Origin: Erythrocercus mccallii
Lineage: Eukaryota > Chordata > Aves > Passeriformes > Dicruridae
DNA: 64,000 nucleotides
Reading direction: 5' to 3'
NCBI GenBank assembly: GCA_013397435.1
Contig: VZRG01001037.1
Location: 1-64,000, forward strand
The notes beneath the pieces are model-generated. The model did not search any database. It was not told where the DNA came from and was given only the letters and a program-made list of their open reading frames with translations. Every line of letters begins with the position of its first letter. Positions within the stretch are counted from its first letter, which is position 1. Shown here one piece after another: positions 53,301 through 62,999 of the stretch. The position numbers and the translations under genes were made by a program.

Positions 53301-55068
53301 CAACTTGCTTTTATTAACATATGCCAACATTTGCCTGCTTTGGGGATTTTTCAAAGATGAGTAAAATTGTAACTGGCATGTGAGAAAAATACTAGGTGTT
53401 ACCTGCTGTGGGATGAAAAAAAAAACTGTGCAGCACAATATCTTCAGTTCTGAACACAGTACAGACACAGGCATGTCAAAAGAGGTATTACATGAGATAA
53501 AACAGAGCCTCAAGGCTATGCAGTAACCATGATTTAAGTATTAGCTCACAGAATGCTCCCTTACAGGTTTTCTTTTAAACCAGCAGAAGACGTACCTCAA
53601 AATAAAAGTTAGCATTTGTATTACTATGCTGGAATGTCATTACTTTTTACATTAAACTGGGAAACGTTCGCTTTCCGTTCACTTATTTCGCCAATAATTC
53701 TTACATTCAGTTAATTTTACCTTGGACACACACCATCTTTTCTCAAATATATGAATAGCCTTTAGCTCAGGGCCAGGCTCTAAAGCCTGTATAACCCAGA
53801 GCCTCCCTTGCAGCCAGAGGAACTACGGAGAGAGAGATGCTGTGGATTCAGATCTCAAGAGCTAAGCTGCAATACGCTAAGGATTCTACCAAGGTAGGCT
53901 CAAGTCCTGCAAAATCCCTACAGATAAGCCCCAATACTTTGACCTCAATAATTAACTTTATTAGTCATTACTATCTTTAAAGAGACTTGTCAAGGATATA
54001 CACTACTTTCTCACTGAAGAAACACTGGAGAAACTGTTGGACATGCACAAGACAGGAATACAGTACAGCCCAGGCAGGACAGGGTTACAATGGCCTTATT
54101 CAAGAACTGCAAATTATTGGAAAGTTATTTCATTTCCTTAGTCATTCAGCACCAAATAAAAAGTAACTGTATGTGGTACAACAGCCTCTCTTTTTCTGTG
54201 AGTGTACATATACACATATATATATATACACAAAATTTAAATACCAATAAAGTAGCTCATTACTTTTTCCACCTAGCTTAAATTGTAAATCTAAGAGTGG
54301 CAATGTCATTTCTACCTACCCTTTTGTCATTACCAGTAGTGTATTTTTTTCATCTACCCAATCATACATAAAGTCATTGCAGAAAAGTTTTCATACAAAC
54401 ACCTCCCATTTGTCAGCCAGGTGGGACAAAGTAACACAAGTAACAACTGGGAAAAGCCCTTTGAGGATGTTATCTCAGTTTTGTTGAATTGATTTTCAAA
54501 ATGTCCCCTTAACCTCTGATTTGTATAGTTTAAACCTCACTCAGCGTTTGGACAGAAGCAGCTGCAATTTAAGGCTGCTTCTCCAAACAATTTTAGTTTC
54601 AGATAATCTAAAAAAACACACTCTCCTAAGATGGTTCTCTTTTTTGCCACTGCAGGAAAACACTATCATCTTTCCTTCAGAACTTTCCTCCTCCTCTGCA
54701 ATTTGAACAAACACTCTCCTCTGGAAAAGACTCCATGTACAAGATTTTTGACTCCAAGGCTGTACGTGCCCAGACACGACCAAGTCACATGCATTTTCCA
54801 ACCTCAGAAAAATTTCAGGAAATTACTTTTAGACAATTTTCAGATTTTCAAACAAATCATATTAAAAACAAGAGAGAGAATTGACAACAAAATAATGAAT
54901 TTAACATCTGACATGCAGCTGCATGCAGCTAACCTTTGTGTTTCCCTTTTTTCTCCTTTCTGGTGCTGCTACTCTGACAGCTCGCAGCGGCTGCCTTGGT
55001 TTTTTTAGTTGGTTTCGGAGCTTGGGCGTCCACTACCACCTTTACATCTTCCTGTTCAGCCTCCTGCA
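32256..55068 (-). CDS. TUB: TUB tubby bipartite protein (ten coding exons, 5' end outside the window)
   Basis: Tubby binds PI(4,5)P2 through its C-terminal tubby domain, moves between plasma membrane and nucleus on Gq/PLC signalling, and with IFT-A delivers GPCRs to primary cilia. Loss causes obesity and retinal and hearing degeneration in mice. Ten exons join in frame to 439 complete codons, or 415 without the 72-nt exon. They start at about residue 85 of the human protein. The N-terminal half is charged and disordered, with KEKKGKHK as an NLS-like motif and an acidic/serine run. The tubby domain begins near [14 protein letters not shown] and ends FDSKLACE. The basic cluster GRKRKKSK matches the phosphoinositide-binding site of mouse tubby (K330/R332). 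The first exons must lie beyond 64000; I searched 55069-64000 and did not find them. Confidence 0.95.
32390..32802 (-). other. TUB: TUB last intron
   Basis: 413 bases with donor GTAAGT and acceptor TTTCTTGCAG. I see no other feature. Confidence 0.9.
32803..32974 (-). CDS. TUB: TUB penultimate exon
   Basis: 172 bases, acceptor GTGTGTGCAG, donor C-GTAAGT, phase 0 to phase 1. It encodes [16 protein letters not shown] through NFQIIHDND, including [20 protein letters not shown], a signature of all tubby domains. The residue before ND is Asp where human has Gly. Confidence 0.97.
33382..33480 (-). CDS. TUB: TUB exon, 33 codons of the tubby domain
   Basis: 99 bases, phase 0 at both ends, acceptor TGTTTTTAG, donor AAT-GTAAGT. 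It encodes [20 protein letters not shown] followed by [13 protein letters not shown]. The preceding and following introns are 4.9 kb and 0.4 kb; the short one (32975-33381) holds nothing visible. Confidence 0.97.
33481..38405 (-). other. TUB: TUB intron
   Basis: A 4.9 kb AT-rich intron with donor GTAAGT and acceptor TTTTTAG. It holds an A15 run at 35275-35289. The open frames look random, and I recognise no repeat family. Confidence 0.85.
35275..35289. repeat. A15 homopolymer
   Basis: Fifteen consecutive A in a TUB intron. No retrotransposon body was recognised upstream of it. Confidence 0.9.
38406..38520 (-). CDS. TUB: TUB exon, tubby domain
   Basis: 115 bases, acceptor TTTTTTGGTAG, donor TAC-GTAAGT, phase 2 to phase 0. 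It encodes [19 protein letters not shown] followed by [29 protein letters not shown] is a near-invariant tubby-family motif. Confidence 0.97.
38521..39471 (-). other. TUB: TUB intron
   Basis: 951 bases between donor GTAAAC and acceptor TTTTTTGGTAG. Nothing else recognised. Confidence 0.88.
39472..39584 (-). CDS. TUB: TUB exon with phosphoinositide-binding basic cluster
   Basis: 113 bases, acceptor TTGCTTAG, donor AG-GTAAAC, phase 0 to phase 2. It encodes [20 protein letters not shown], then [18 protein letters not shown]. The GRKRKKSK cluster corresponds to the PI(4,5)P2 pocket of tubby (K330 and R332 in mouse). The intron between this exon and the preceding one in the gene (39585-40159) is 575 bases and featureless. 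Confidence 0.97.
40160..40351 (-). CDS. TUB: TUB exon, start of tubby domain
   Basis: 192 bases, acceptor CTGTTTTAG, phase 0 at both ends. It encodes [14 protein letters not shown], then [20 protein letters not shown], then [20 protein letters not shown]. The donor is AAAAAG-GTCATA, weaker than consensus. A better-looking GTAAAA eight bases upstream would shift the frame, so the weak site is the right one by homology and phase. Confidence 0.94.
40352..41133 (-). other. TUB: TUB intron
   Basis: 782 bases, donor GTAAGG, acceptor TGTTTTAG. No other feature seen. Confidence 0.88.
41134..41255 (-). CDS. TUB: TUB exon, acidic/serine-rich linker
   Basis: 122 bases, acceptor TCTCCTCAG, donor AAG-GTAAGG, phase 1 to phase 0. 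It encodes [20 protein letters not shown] followed by [20 protein letters not shown], which aligns with the human FDEDEEDEEE/SSSSS region. The + strand is also open here and reads as a poly-serine frame, but that is only the antisense of the acidic codons. Confidence 0.95.
41256..42142 (-). other. TUB: TUB intron
   Basis: 887 bases, donor GTGAGTAC and acceptor TCTCCTCAG. Nothing else recognised. Confidence 0.85.
42143..42214 (-). CDS. TUB: TUB 72-nt frame-preserving exon, probable cassette
   Basis: Flanked by a strong acceptor (TTTTTTCCTTTCCCAG) and a strong donor (CCTG-GTGAGT). It is 72 bases, phase 1 at both ends, and encodes [16 protein letters not shown] then LVALDHVPG, serine/threonine-rich. 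The neighbouring exons join in frame with or without it: MQKK-D when included, MQKK-GISSS when skipped. I know of no equivalent segment in the human protein, where MQRKG runs straight into ISSSMSFDE. It may be an avian/sauropsid alternative exon, or an exon lost in mammals. No repeat similarity seen. Confidence 0.72.
42640..43151 (-). other. Unexplained open frames in a TUB intron
   Basis: A 123-codon frame (43151 to 42780) is followed by a 38-codon open stretch (about 42757 to 42640) containing [18 protein letters not shown]. The upper frame contains [18 protein letters not shown]. Both are acidic and protein-like in tone, but neither has recognised homology, and no convincing splice sites link them to TUB. 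They could be chance frames, a decayed pseudogene or a rare exon. Low confidence as coding. Confidence 0.2.
44034..44740 (-). mobile_element. CR1 LINE, 5'-truncated, 3' part of ORF2 and tail
   Basis: The + strand starts TCATAGAATCATAATAAGC and GAGTTGGAAGGGACCC, the complement of the CR1 3' terminus. Read on the minus strand it shows the ORF2 C-terminal signatures [46 protein letters not shown] and [11 protein letters not shown]. The frame is broken between its upstream and downstream parts, so the copy is dead. Like most avian CR1 it is severely 5'-truncated; the left edge is clear and the right edge is approximate. Confidence 0.93.
46453..46620 (-). CDS. TUB: TUB exon, N-terminal disordered region
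   Basis: 168 bases, acceptor TGTCTGACAG, donor AAAAAAG-GTAAGTAG, phase 1 at both ends. It encodes [20 protein letters not shown], then [14 protein letters not shown] and ending [18 protein letters not shown] and QDLR-MQ-K match human tubby; the stretch between them is glutamine-rich and diverged. Confidence 0.95.
47194..47270 (+). mobile_element. CR1 LINE fragment
   Basis: ATTCCCTGGAACCTCCATGC, then ATGCTTAAATCCGAACCAGG, then CACAGTCCTGAGCAACTTGC resembles the passerine CR1 3' region (ggagat-ttcaaa-cc--cctggacac--tcctg-gcaacctgct). The terminal repeat is missing. Confidence 0.55.
50381..50418 (-). mobile_element. Short CR1-like fragment
   Basis: TTGAAAGGACATCTAGAGGT followed by GATTTAGTCCAAACCTCC resembles the complement of the CR1 3' end (ttggaagggacctctggagatcatctagtccaacctcc). 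Only about 38 bases are alignable. Confidence 0.45.
54206..54232. repeat. TA/CA-rich microsatellite
   Basis: A run of ACATATACACA and TATATATATATA units in a TUB intron; the pure TA core is about 14 bases. Confidence 0.8.
54912..54930 (-). promoter_or_regulatory. TUB: Two TGCATG (RBFOX-type) motifs beside a weak TUB donor
   Basis: In the TUB sense the intron begins GTTAGC, then TGCATG (+7 to +12), CAGC, and TGCATG (+17 to +22). The hexamer is the binding site of RBFOX splicing factors, which in neurons promote inclusion of an exon lying upstream of it. The same bases form overlapping palindromes (AGCTGCATGCAGCT and CATGCAGCTGCATG). The motif is exact; regulation of this exon is inferred. Confidence 0.6.
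54934..55068 (-). CDS. TUB: TUB first visible exon, 135 nt, basic NLS-like end
   Basis: Phase 1 at both ends. It encodes [19 protein letters not shown], then [20 protein letters not shown] and KGKHK. It aligns with human QEADS...KRTKAAA...[10 protein letters not shown]. The donor is AAAG-GTTAGC, clearly weaker than consensus. The acceptor reads CTGAAGCAG, so two AGs three bases apart are usable; the CAG choice is annotated here, and the other would add one codon (right edge 55071). Skipping the exon would keep the frame. Confidence 0.92.
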
Positions 55069-55097
55069 CTGCTTCAGAGATTCAGGGTACCCACCAA

Positions 55098-55155
55098 AAG
55101 AGAAAATAAACAGAGAGAGAAGAGAGAAACAAAGAAAGAGACGAGAGAATGAATT
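55098..55155 (-). promoter_or_regulatory. TUB: Long polypyrimidine tract before the TUB 135-nt exon
   Basis: On the + strand it is almost pure AG/GA (AGAGAAAATAAACAGAGAGA and similar); in the TUB sense it is a C/T-rich tract ending about 30 bases before the acceptor. Such tracts bind U2AF and also PTB-type repressors. Its role is inferred from position. Confidence 0.45.
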
Positions 55156-58100
55156 GAGAACTTTGCAAAGGCATAAAAGAGAAAGCAAACATAGCAGAGT
55201 TTGGTATTTCAGACAATTCATGCAGTGACGAGAGCCAAACCAGAATTTGCAAAGCTACAGTAAAAATCTGAAAGTGTTAGGTTAGCTGAGATATATTTCC
55301 TTACATTTTTCCTTCTCACAATAATATATCAGCTCCTGACTTTCAGTCCAAAAGTGAAATCAGAATATTATTGTGTTAATGAGCTATTGTAGGAAGCATT
55401 TTTCTTCATAGTAAAGCTCCACCAGAAGGATCATCAACAGCAGCAGCGTGAAGGCAGAAAAATTTTATTTTGACTTTGTAGCATCCAAAAAGCTACATCC
55501 TAACTCTCTAAACAAGGAACCATCTGAAGGTTACTTTCAAAGCACATCTTGGACAATTGTGTAACATGGCATAGTGAGTAGATTTGCCATGCATTTTATG
55601 GTGAAACTGTACCCAAGCTGAATTTAAAACTCTTCCTACTTTGTAGCATACACAAATTAATTAATTCCTTGGAAAGACTCTCCACAAAATATGCACGGCA
55701 TAAAGTGTGAATGCCAGCATAATTCATGCAGTGTTTCTTGTTTTCAAAGTAAAAAGAGGCTTTATCATTTTCCTAAAAGCACGACAAGCTTTGAGGTCAA
55801 TATTTGAGTCTGTGAAAGCAATGCACGCCGTAACTCTTTCCTCTGGCTAGACCAAACCTTGAAGTCAGACAAATATCACAACTGCCTTCGTGAAATGCAT
55901 GAAGAAACTGTCAAACTTCACACCCCAAGCTATAGGTGGGCACTAAGAGATTTTGGGGTTGGCTGCTGGGCACTGGTAAGTGCTAAGCCCCACTGGCTTC
56001 ATGTGGTTTCTCTCCCTGGCACGTGGGCATCCCACCCTTTCTTTTTCCCAAAACTAAAGTACTTTCTTTAAAAGGAAAAAAAAAGTCCACTAAGGACCAT
56101 TACAGGAAAGAACTGGTTGCCCTAAAATTACTTTAAAAATATCTAGACAAACTTCTTTAACGCCCAAAAGACTAAATGATTCTCAGTGACGTGTGGACTG
56201 ACACTATTCTCTCTCTGAAGGGGAAAATTCTCCCTAAGCTTCTGGTCTGTGAAAGCAACTTTCCTCTTCAGCAAATCCTTCAAGCGTGTGAATAGAAATA
56301 GAAATGCCAGGGAGATTCTCAGAGGAGAAAGATGAAACAGATTTAGTCATGTCTGTGTAGACTGCAGCTCCCAAACCCGCTGCTACCCTCCCCAGCACAG
56401 CAATCTGTTGCGAGTAGCGCTGCATTCACAACACAGCAGGCACCTGAGGCACTCAAGAAACACACGCTCCTCTCCTCGTCGTGCAGAGGAAGGGTTCCAG
56501 TTCCACAGAGAGTGTACACTGAATTATTAGAGGAGAGACTTGGAGCCCAAAGAAACAGCTTGTCACCGCCCAATTTTTCGTGCCTGTCTTTGTCGAACAC
56601 TAATCACAGGACTGCAGTCCCTTTGCTGAGTGGAAAGGAGCACTGGAAATGAGGAGGACAAAATCAAAGGAGCGAGTGCACAGGGAAAATGGCACATAAA
56701 AGACAGTACCCTGGGTACACCTCCACGGGCATGGCAGCCTCAGACTAATCAGGGAACGACAGTCAGCTCCCCACAGTCATTAAATAGGTGTGATTTGCCA
56801 ACCCAGCACCTATGCTATATTTGTGCCTCAGCCTCTCTTTCAAAACTAGGCTGTGTTCATTTAATTGTTTTGAAGATGATAATCCATGTTATAATTAAAT
56901 TCAGTACTTTACAAATGACCTATATTAAATGACCAGGCAATTCTCTAAATCATTTTAAATCTGGCTCTATTCGTTCACTCAGAAGAAGCACCATTTGCTT
57001 GGTCCAAAGCACTGATCAATCAACAAAGGATGAAACTTTCTGACATTATTAATTGCAAAGTTAAAGACTTATCTTCTCTATCTTGCCAGCTGTTCCTTGA
57101 TCTTACAAGTAAAGCCCTGAAGTTTTTTGAGTTACTTTTGCCTCAAAACTTTGAGCAAGAGGTATCTGATTTTCAGTTCAGTGAGGGAGCTCCAAAGGAC
57201 AGAGAAGGGAATATTTCCATTGCTTTACTCTATGAGGCAGAGAACAGGATTTCAGCCCAGCAGCAATTCTGAGCATATACCTTGGCTGCTGTCTGTGGTA
57301 AATGGGCCTTTCAGACACAAGTGATGGAGGCTGCAAAGTAAGATTTAAATCACAAAGATAATGATACTCTGCCTGAGTTCATGAAAGGAACTGGCACAGA
57401 ACGTCCTGTTTCTAAAGGATACATTTCTGAGCATTACCATTACATTTAAAGTATAAATAATAATTCCAAATGTAATCCCAACATGCCATCTCCACCACAA
57501 AACCATCTCATTCTTAGCTTTTAGCTATTTGGTAAATAGCAGACCTCAGCTAAGGCTCACCCACTCACGTTTTCTGTGGTGCTGTCTGCAGATACCAAAG
57601 AAAGTTTGCTTTCTGTACAAATTCAGTTCAGGGCAGTTGGTTATATCCTTGCATTTAGGCAAGCTCCTGTCAGCAGGCCAGCCAGGATTTGGATGCTTGC
57701 AGCCTGCAAACCCAAAGGGACAGGTCTATGAGCCTCCCCTGCTCAGCTGGTCCAGCAGGCTTGGATGTGGAGCAAAGTAAAAAATCCTGTTTTCTGTTTC
57801 CAGTGCTTTCTCCTGCCCTGAAGAGCTGGAAGAAGGACTGTTTCTAAGCCCTGCTCTGCAGCTGGTCATTAGCATGTGCAGCTTTGAACTTCTCCAACCA
57901 GCATTCCTTCCAGGCTGCCTTTGCGGAGATGAAGCAAGTCAGAGAGGCAGTGTTTATCCCCAGCCACGCTGTCAGGGGATCAAACGTCTTCCCCTCTGCC
58001 CTCTACTGCATCTTTGGATCATTATCTAACAGACTGACAAGAATTTCTCTTCTCAGCAGGATGGAAACCTTGAGGTTAACTCTAGCCTACATTTTCCACA

Positions 58101-60239
58101 GGCTCTAGATAGTCCCATAAAAAGTTTATAGTTCCCTGCAAGAAAGCCTGAATAAGGAAAATGAGATAAACTGGCTCCCTAAACAAAATTCACTGATACA
58201 ACAATGTAATTATGTCCTTCATTGGACATCAAAAAGTTAAAAACAATTTATTTATCCTCTGGTGCTGCCTATCATGAAGAACCTTAAATGCAGCTACATG
58301 GGGATGAAATTTCAAAGACTGTCACTCAAAAATGCATTAATTTCAGTACAGCTACCCATTTAGGCAGCTTTGAAAATCCCTGTTGACATTATCTTCAAGA
58401 GTAGGAGACTAGATTTGAAAATCCTGATACTTCATATACCCCACCCCAGATTATTAAAATCATCACTTAAAAAAACCCAGAGATTTTCCTTTTCCATAAG
58501 AATTATTTGTTTGTACTAGAATTTGCATTCGGACAAGAAAAAAAATGGAGGAGCGAGTGCTGTAGTGAGTCAGCATTCCAAGCAGAAAAATCCACTGCAC
58601 TCTCAGACCTGGCATTTCATTCCAGTTTGAACTTAACAAATTGTAAAAATAGTTTTGAGATAAATGCCAAGCTTACAAGTAAAACAACTACATGACTTTA
58701 ATTTCAGTATTATTCATCCATGTTCATTAAATCAAGTACTGACTGCTAACATCAATAGAGCATGAAAAAAAGTATTTTTCGGGAGGCAGAAAAGAGAACA
58801 GATTGCAATATTAGTTCAGAATCTGAGATGAAAAGAACAAACAGTCTGTTAACATAATACAGGTGAATGTGGAAGGGCTTTGTCAAGGCAGACAAGGGCA
58901 GCGTCCCAGCTTTGCCTTGCACCACCAATGGCCTAACTCAAAAAAAGGGAAAAAAGGAAACCTCTCCATGAACCGGTGGTGTGATGGACAACACTTCAGT
59001 CTACAGGCATAAAGCTACAATGCACAGTCAAATAAAAGGATGCAGTTTGTAAGTATGTGAGTAAACTATGATGCAGACAAAAGTTCTTTTTCAATTCTGT
59101 AAATTACCCACATAGATTTATCTGAGTGAATGAAAACGTAAAACATGTCTTTCCATCTGGCCTTCATGATGAGAAGTTCACACAGGAAATAAGTTTCAAA
59201 GTAGCATGAATGAAAATGCAGATTTGTTTTTGCCATTTGTATGACCATATTTCTTGATATGAGTGCTTGCACACTCTTATGATCTTAGAGAAAGAAAAAA
59301 AAATCTATGAATCATAACTTACCAATCTCTATCACATAAAAATGCCATGTGCTAAAAAAAGGATGCTTTTGATCAGTGAAGAATGAAGTAAATGAAAAAT
59401 CACTAAAAGAAAAAACAATTCTAAAATTGTGCAGTCTGTCTGGAAAACACTTTAAGTAGAAAGAGGCTGAACCAGACAATCAGGTATGTGAGGCAAGTGT
59501 AGGCAAATTAGGCAAAAAAAGTATAAGGCATTTACAAGACACTGGAGTCTATCAGAAATATTCTGAAGATGAGCAAACCCACAATATTTTACAGTGCAGT
59601 GAAATATTTTTATTAGTTTTACATAGACTACACAAATAGTTAAATACAAGGACCTGAATTAGGATAAGGATTTTGGTACGTTAGCTATTGTTTAATTACA
59701 TGCAAAGGTTTGATTCCTGCTTCAAAATGCTTATAATCAAAGGCATTACTCCTCTAGCTAGTAACTTACAGTCAGATTCCACATTCCCCAAACCTTATTG
59801 CCAATAAATTCCCTAAGGCTCCTTGCAGTTTATGCCTCTAACAGTGATGTGATGACCAGGCTGATGTTGCAAACCTGAAAATACTCAGAAGTAAAATGGG
59901 ATGGGTTTTTCAGTGCTCCAAAAAAAGGAACCAATGTACCTGGGAAGTTGGTGCTGCTTAAGGACATTATTAAAAGCTCATTGGTGTAAGAGCTCCTCAG
60001 AGAGAACAATAGAAGGCATTAAATAAAAGACTCTTCTTAACCCCCACATCCCTGCTGCCTAATCCTGGGGAGGGGGAAGGCAAAGGAAGCGTGTGAAGTG
60101 GAGAGTTGATAGCAATGAACTAGACTTTGGGAAAGCAGACAACCAATGAGGGAAGCCAAAATGATCTATGAAAAACCTATGCCGGGAAGATTAAAGTCAG
60201 TGATAAATTACATAATTACTTTGTGATACTGAAGCCTTG

Positions 60240-60605
60240 AGGGCAGGACTAGGCTTTAATTGCCCTGAGCCTCCCTGGGTGGTTCCACCCACAACCTGCC
60301 CATGGGCTTCCTTCCAGCTGAGCCCAGGGCTGTGCTGGAGGTGCTGCTTCCCAGCCTGTCTCCTGGGAGCATCCCGGCCTGCAGACGGCTCATCTGCTCA
60401 AGGGAGGTACGTGCACTGCAGCATCTCCTTTCCACCCTGACTGGTGCCCTGGAGGGCCCTGGTTCATCCCTTGCCATGTCTGGGACTGCAGGGAATCCTG
60501 CTGGCAGCTCTGCCTGCCGGGTTGGCAGCCTCTGGGATGGGACTCTGCCTGCCAGGGCGTTTCCAGTGCTGGGGACACCCTCCACTCCTGGCTCCTGAGA
60601 TACTG
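60240..60605. other. GC-rich block in a TUB intron
   Basis: Composition rises sharply over about 360 bases within AT-rich intron. A 168-codon minus-strand frame and a 98-codon plus-strand frame overlap here, as expected when stop codons are rare. No domain, repeat family or splice pair could be recognised. It could be an old GC-rich transposon relic or an internal regulatory element. Confidence 0.35.
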
Positions 60606-62889
60606 CCCAGGACATGTGAAGCAGTAACTGAGAGTAAAAACACTTCAAGTGGGCCACTAAAGGAAAGAGAAGGGAGTTTCTCAGGCCATTTCCTCTAAAC
60701 TTTCCTCTCATGTGTTCAGTACCAAGAACCACAAGAAGACCTGTGAAACACTTGCTATCCACTGTCCTCTGCTCCTTGCTGCTGGGTTAGTTTGTTTATT
60801 CTGGAGGTGCACTGGTGCAGTAAGGCCTGCTGACAAATCAAGAAGATGCTTTAAAGATTAAGGTGAAGAGACTGTGGCTGAAATAAAGATTTCATAACAT
60901 ATGCTTATTGGAAGTTAAGTATTTTGCCCACATGATGTTTGGAGTGCTGCCTGATCTCTCAGTATTAACAGCCCTTTGCAAAGAACATTCCTTGCTATCT
61001 TCAAAAAATAAAATAATACCTACTCATTCCAAGGTCAGAGAAAAACAAGGATGGAGAGACACTCTTCTGATGAACAGGGAAATATATGATTTTTTTTAAT
61101 GAATAGTTAACTGATGTCATCTTTTAAAGCTGACAGCTTTGGATACTCATCAGAAAACTCTCATCATTCATGGTAAATAGCAGAATGACAGGTCAAATTT
61201 AACAATCCAAAGCTATGAATTGTCATCAGAGGTCTGTTTAGCACACCACACAACCATTACATCTAGATGTGCTGCCAAATGTCAACGGAGAAAAGTAAAA
61301 AAGTCATTCTGCCTTTTTACACATGGTTAATCTAAATCACTAAATTGGAAGTTGCAATGAAAATTACTTTGAGAGTATCTAATTGAAAACACTTTTAATT
61401 TCAAGTCTTATAAAAAAAAGCCACAGCTGCAACAAAGTATGGCAATATTAATGAAAGCATATCTGGCACTCATTCAAATCTCTGCCTTCCTCAGTGCTGT
61501 GAAAAGAAAAATCACTCCCCAATGGAAATTCAGCATTTTCACAGAAGTAAAATCTCTGTAAAAATGGGCTTTCAGCATTTGCATTAAATGTAATTAAATA
61601 ATGTAATTAAATTGTTGCAGTAATTAGTGTATCTCTGCATGCTATTTGGCTCCAGGAATGCTCAGTATTTGCAATCCGGATTGAAAAGGACTGTATTTGT
61701 AGCAGAATTTTGCAATGTCAAATCAGGATAAATTTTTTGTTCAGGTTTTCAACAAACTTCACAAAGCAAGTTGAGTAGAAATACATGAAAACAAGCAAGT
61801 AGATCCAACTGTGACACGTTACAGAATGGAAAGTAAAATTTTAATGAAACTTCAAACTAACAGGTAGCAATATGTCCTTATTAAGGATACTGAATTGAAA
61901 ATAAACCAGAACACATGAAGAGAAGACAATGTAAGTGATCTCTCCTACAAAAAAGGATTAAATTTCTTCTGGTGAATGAATGCCTTTGTTGTCTTTTATA
62001 CAGCATTTAAATTTAATAGCAATACAAAAAGTTGCTATGGGTTCTTACCTGGCTGTTTATAATGATGAAATAGCAGTTGAGCTGTGTTTGGCACTGCAAG
62101 AGAGAGGCTTTATTGCAAATAGTACCAACTAGAGCCATGGAACAACATCATGGAAGTCAGTGGAAGGACATCCATTCCTTGAAAAGACAGGCAGGTAAAT
62201 GAAGGGCCTATCTCTACCTGATCTACAGATGGAGATTCCTGCTACCACTGGCTGGGACTCCAGCTCAAAGTAACCCCTTATGGAGCAGAGTGCCAAGGAG
62301 TTTTTATCTCAGGTTGGTCTTTTCAGCCTAATTCATCTCAGTTCCCGCAGATAACTTTTGTTGTTATTAGTTAATTAGGCCTCATGCCAACAACAAAAGG
62401 GTTTTAAAAAAGATACACTAAGTGCAAGTCATTTACAAGCTACAGTATCTGAAGACTTTTATCTGTAGGTGAAATATGGGCACAAGTGAGAAGAAATGTT
62501 CTACGTGGAGACTTGTGCAAGGTGGATGCTGCAGAGCCACTTCCTCACTGGAAGGGCACCCAACTCCTTAATATCTCATGGCACCGAGAGGAATTGCTAG
62601 TAACACTTGGCAGGGAATGTAAATACCATTTTGTCCTACCAATGTGTAATTTCTCTGCCTTGAAATCATCTAAGAAAAATATTATGGCATTTCTGACAAT
62701 ACACAATCAGCTTAACCAGTAAACTATGGGGTTCTACTCTACCTACCCACAAGCAGCTCACCAGGCTGATGTTCTATTCCAGAACAAGAACGACTGACTT
62801 TCTGCTCCAAGCTCTGATAATTATTCTGGAATTAAATGAGTTTTTACTGCAGAGTAGAGTTGCCCATGAGGGAACCATTGCAGCGCAGA

Positions 62890-62999
62890 ACATGGCATCA
62901 GAATAAGCAATGGCAGTGTATGAAGGGGAATTTCCCAGCACAGATAATGGCATCAGAATAAGCAATGGCAGTGTATGAAGGAGAATTTCCCAGCACAGA
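62890..62999. repeat. Tandem duplication, 55-bp unit, two copies
   Basis: The unit ATGGCATCAGAATAAGCAAT... is repeated from 62892 and 62947. The copies are nearly identical over the whole unit (GGGGAA in one, GGAGAA in the other), which points to a recent duplication. Confidence 0.92.

Larger units (their letters stand above)
46621..54933 (-). other. TUB: TUB intron
   Basis: An 8.3 kb intron. It holds CR1 scraps near 47194 and 50381, a TA/CA microsatellite at 54206, and just after its donor the two TGCATG motifs. Otherwise AT-rich with random open frames. Confidence 0.85.

Noticed and set aside
60256..60762. 168-codon minus-strand open frame as a possible TUB 5' exon
   Set aside because: The peptide shows none of the conserved tubby N-terminal motifs, and no donor in the right phase was found. 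It is kept only as a GC-rich block.
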